A DNA stretch of 64,000 bases from Aureimonas sp. AU22 (GTDB lineage: Bacteria > Pseudomonadota > Alphaproteobacteria > Rhizobiales > Rhizobiaceae), in contig NZ_BBWJ01000037.1 of the NCBI RefSeq assembly GCF_001463745.1, forward strand, positions 1 through 64,000. Direction: 5' to 3'. A program made the position numbers and the translations under genes. Positions 60,963 through 64,000 of the stretch are shown in pieces (the stretch's first letter is position 1; the number at the start of each line of letters is the position of its first letter). Below the pieces are notes generated by a model, which saw only the letters and a program-made list of their open reading frames with translations, ran no database searches and was not told where the DNA came from.

Positions 60963-61677
60963 GGAAGCCCCCTTCGATCGGCATGGCGTGGCCGTGGATC
61001 ATGGCGGCGGCATCCGAGAGGAGGAACAGGATCGTTTCGGCGACGTCCCCGGTCTCGGCGAAGCGGCCTACAGGCGTGCGGGCCAGCATTGGGCCACCCT
61101 TTTCCGGTGCGCTCCACGCGACGCGGGCGAGCTCCGTCAGGGTGATGCCGGGGTTCACCGCGTTTACCCGGATGCGATGCGGGCCAAGCTCGTTGGCCAT
61201 GACACGCGTCAGGCCGTCCAGCGCTCCCTTGGACGCGCAGTAGGCGGCATGGTCGCGGAAGCCGAGGAAGGAGGAGATCGACGAGACGTTGACGATCGCG
61301 CCGGGCGCCGAGCGTCGAATGAGGTCGCGGGCGAAGACCTGGGAGACGATCGCCGCCGCGCGAACGTTGATCGCCTGCACCGTATCGAAGGACTCGTCCT
61401 TCATCTCGAGGAATGGCTCCAGGATGTTGATCCCGGCACAATTCACGAGAAGATCCGCGGGCAGGGCCTCGGTCGCCGCCTGTCGTGCAGCTGCGGCGTC
61501 GCCGAGATCCACCGTGATCGTGCGGCAGCCGATCTCGGTCGCCAGCGTGTCGAGGTCGGCGCGGGTCCGCCCCAACGCCACCACCTCGGCGCCACGCTGT
61601 TTCAGCAGCGTCGCCACATGGCGGCCGATGCCTTTTCCGGCACCGGTGACGATGGCGGTCCTACCGTTGAAGTCCAT
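60952..61677 (-). CDS. SDR-family sugar/polyol dehydrogenase (L-xylulose reductase-like)
   Basis: 241 aa. AIVTGAGKGIGRHVATLL is the NAD(P) site, LLVNCAGINILEPF the NNAG-position motif (with Cys for Asn-Ala), VNVSSISSFLGFRDHAAYCASKGAL the Ser-Tyr-Lys active site, and AMPIEGGFLVN the end. The pattern resembles L-xylulose/polyol reductases. It sits between a xylitol-dehydrogenase-like gene and the ABC ATPase gene, which it overlaps by 11 bp, so it probably interconverts the transported polyol and a ketose. Confidence 0.88.
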   Translation of the reverse strand: MDFNGRTAIVTGAGKGIGRHVATLLKQRGAEVVALGRTRADLDTLATEIGCRTITVDLGDAAAARQAATEALPADLLVNCAGINILEPFLEMKDESFDTVQAINVRAAAIVSQVFARDLIRRSAPGAIVNVSSISSFLGFRDHAAYCASKGALDGLTRVMANELGPHRIRVNAVNPGITLTELARVAWSAPEKGGPMLARTPVGRFAETGDVAETILFLLSDAAAMIHGHAMPIEGGFLVN

Positions 61678-61715
61678 CCTCGTCCCTCCCAAAACGCGGT
61701 GGATGGGTTTGGGCT

Positions 61716-62801
<1,086 letters not shown>

Positions 62802-62910
62802 GACCGAATCTCCTCCCATGACCCTTGTTGGTGCCGGGCGACGCTAGGCGCCAGCACCTGAAGAGGCGACGCCTCAACGGACGTCCTTGCAAAGTTTCTT
62901 GGCTCTTGCT

Positions 62911-63849
62911 TCAGGCGGCTCGGGTTTCGCCCGGACGACTGCTTCGAATGCGACGCGCTTCGTCGCGGTAGGCGGATGGGGTCTGCTGGCACACCGCATG
63001 GAACTGGCGATTGAAATTCGCGGTGTTGTTGTAGCCGACCTCGTAGCAGATTTGGGTGACCGGCATGTCGCTTCCCGCAAGGAGCGCGCAGGCCTGCTGC
63101 ACGCGCAGTCGGTTCACGTAGGACGTGAAGTTATGCCCGGTCTGATGTTTGAAGAAACGGGAAAAGGCTGTGACCTCCATGTTGCAGATCGCCGCCGCGT
63201 CGCTGAGCGAGATGTCGCTCGTGTATCGTTCGGTGATGAAGGCGATCACCCGGTCCAGGCGGCGGGAGGCCGACGTGTGCAATCCGAGCGAGGGCGCGCA
63301 ACGGGCCAGAACCCGGCGCTCCTCGGGACGCGAGGCGAGATCCGCCAGGAGAGACAGGAAGGAAACCAGCCGTCCGGCCCCGCGCTCGTGCTCCATCGCG
63401 CAAAGTTTTCTGCGCGCCCCTTCGGCCGTTCCCCCTGTGAATTCCACCCCGAACGCGGCATCGCGCAGGAGACACTGCAGGTCCGCGAACTCGCTGAAAC
63501 CCTTCACGAGCGTATCCGTGATGGCGGCATCGAATTGAACCAGAACGTCCCGGCCCGGCAGGCTGGCGCCGGGTGCAAGATCGCTGATCCAGTTGTGCGG
63601 AAGGTTCGGACCCGCCAGCACGAGGCAGCCTTCCGCGAATGGGCCGACATAGTCGCCGATCATCATTCGACCCCGGCCCGCGGTCACGAGGTGAAGCTCG
63701 TATTCAGGATGGCGATGCCACTTCGCGAGATGATGGGGATAGTCGTGCTTCGCCCATCGGAAGGATTCGCCCGGCCCCCGCAGAATGATCTCGAGAGCGG
63801 GATCGTTGGGGGACGGGGAGGGCGTGACGTCGAGACGGTCGTGGGTCAT
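62911..63849 (-). CDS. AraC-family transcriptional regulator
   Basis: 312 aa. The N-terminal cupin-like effector domain (residues ~35-130, with HRHPEYELHLVTAGRGRM) is followed by a C-terminal pair of HTH motifs (~205-300: ISLSDAAAICNMEVTAFSRFFKHQTG and MPVTQICYEVGYNNTANFNRQF). It probably activates the downstream polyol operon in response to the sugar. Its ATG overlaps the stop of the upstream kinase gene (ATGA), so regulator and kinase are coupled. Confidence 0.92.
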   Translation of the reverse strand: MTHDRLDVTPSPSPNDPALEIILRGPGESFRWAKHDYPHHLAKWHRHPEYELHLVTAGRGRMMIGDYVGPFAEGCLVLAGPNLPHNWISDLAPGASLPGRDVLVQFDAAITDTLVKGFSEFADLQCLLRDAAFGVEFTGGTAEGARRKLCAMEHERGAGRLVSFLSLLADLASRPEERRVLARCAPSLGLHTSASRRLDRVIAFITERYTSDISLSDAAAICNMEVTAFSRFFKHQTGHNFTSYVNRLRVQQACALLAGSDMPVTQICYEVGYNNTANFNRQFHAVCQQTPSAYRDEARRIRSSRPGETRAA

Positions 63850-64000
63850 GCCGTCTCCTTCGATCGAGGGGCGTAGGCTGCGGCGAGCCAGGCATCACGA
63901 TAGGCGTCGAGCCCGGGCAAGGGAGCGTTGGTAATCTCTCGTTCCGCCGCCGGCTCGATCGAGGCGTCCGCCCCGAGCGCGAGAAGGGCGGCTCCGGCGC
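63846..64000 (-). CDS. C-terminal end of a probable FGGY-family carbohydrate kinase
   Basis: Partial: only the last ~51 codons are in the window. The end reads AGAALLALGADASIEP, then a variable stretch, then PLPGLDAYRDAWLAAAY before the stop. The G-A-A-L-L-A start and the tail of the last helix fit the C-terminus of FGGY kinases such as xylulokinase. That suits the D-xylulose that the neighbouring dehydrogenase would make, but the fragment is too short for certainty. Confidence 0.5.
   Translation of the reverse strand, partial: AGAALLALGADASIEPAAEREITNAPLPGLDAYRDAWLAAAYAPRSKETA

Overview
The window is high-GC, gene-dense DNA from an alphaproteobacterium, most likely a member of the Hyphomicrobiales (Rhizobiales). 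The support for this is a C4-pathway 5-aminolevulinate synthase (hemA), a family-2 dihydroorotate dehydrogenase, an ExoY-type sugar transferase, an 89-aa membrane protein of a type typical of rhizobia, many TRAP and ribose-type ABC uptake operons, and a rhizobial-style intergenic palindrome at 30141-30199. An Aurantimonadaceae-like genome would fit, but that is inference. There are no rRNA genes, CRISPR arrays, intact insertion sequences or phage genes. One tRNA gene, tRNA-Thr(CGT), is present.

Layout. 1-1077: 3' part of an oligopeptide-type ABC permease. 1087-6558 (minus): a four-gene cyclic-nucleotide module made of a degenerate ABC-exporter-like protein, a cNMP-binding protein, a metallo-beta-lactamase-fold hydrolase and a class III nucleotidyl cyclase. 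6582-14789: an extracellular polysaccharide locus in two arms, with three glycosyltransferases (one fused to a deacetylase-like domain), a nucleotide-sugar dehydrogenase and a uronate-type epimerase. 14790-15149 is a gene-free stretch abutting tRNA-Thr. 15319-29461: mostly housekeeping and repair genes (flavin monooxygenase, DNA exonuclease and ATP-dependent ligase, HDAC-like deacetylase, pyrD, esterase, mscL, aminotransferase, AbrB-family membrane protein, hemA), then an epimerase and a sugar-transferase gene. 29439-34808: a nuclease/phosphatase, a peptide/nickel-type ABC importer without its ATPases, and a divergent siderophore-interacting protein.

34836-42500 is a sugar-acid catabolic region: GntR regulator, TRAP transporter, idonate-type dehydrogenase, Ldh-type oxidoreductase, hydroxyacid dehydrogenase and FucU/RbsD mutarotase, with a clear palindromic operator at 39744-39770. 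42626-44380 is an ABC exporter. 44399-48689 is a second sugar locus (binding protein, permease, aldolase, PfkB kinase) with no ATPase gene. 49190-56312 holds malate dehydrogenase, a cell-wall hydrolase, two short-chain dehydrogenases, a DD-carboxypeptidase, a sulfite-oxidase-like enzyme, a copper-binding pair (16-Cys four-helix protein plus DUF305) and a PAP2 phosphatase. 56372-64000 is a complete ABC uptake and oxidation operon for a polyol or pentitol, with xylitol-dehydrogenase-like enzyme, AraC regulator and the tail of a sugar kinase.

The best candidate for an undescribed system is the 1087-6558 module. Its ABC-like protein has lost the Walker A lysine and Walker B acidic residues and carries three copies of the segment that normally follows the Q-loop. 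Its cyclase lacks the usual purine-selecting lysine. The two genes between encode a cNMP sensor and a possible hydrolase, suggesting a signalling or sensing role and not transport.
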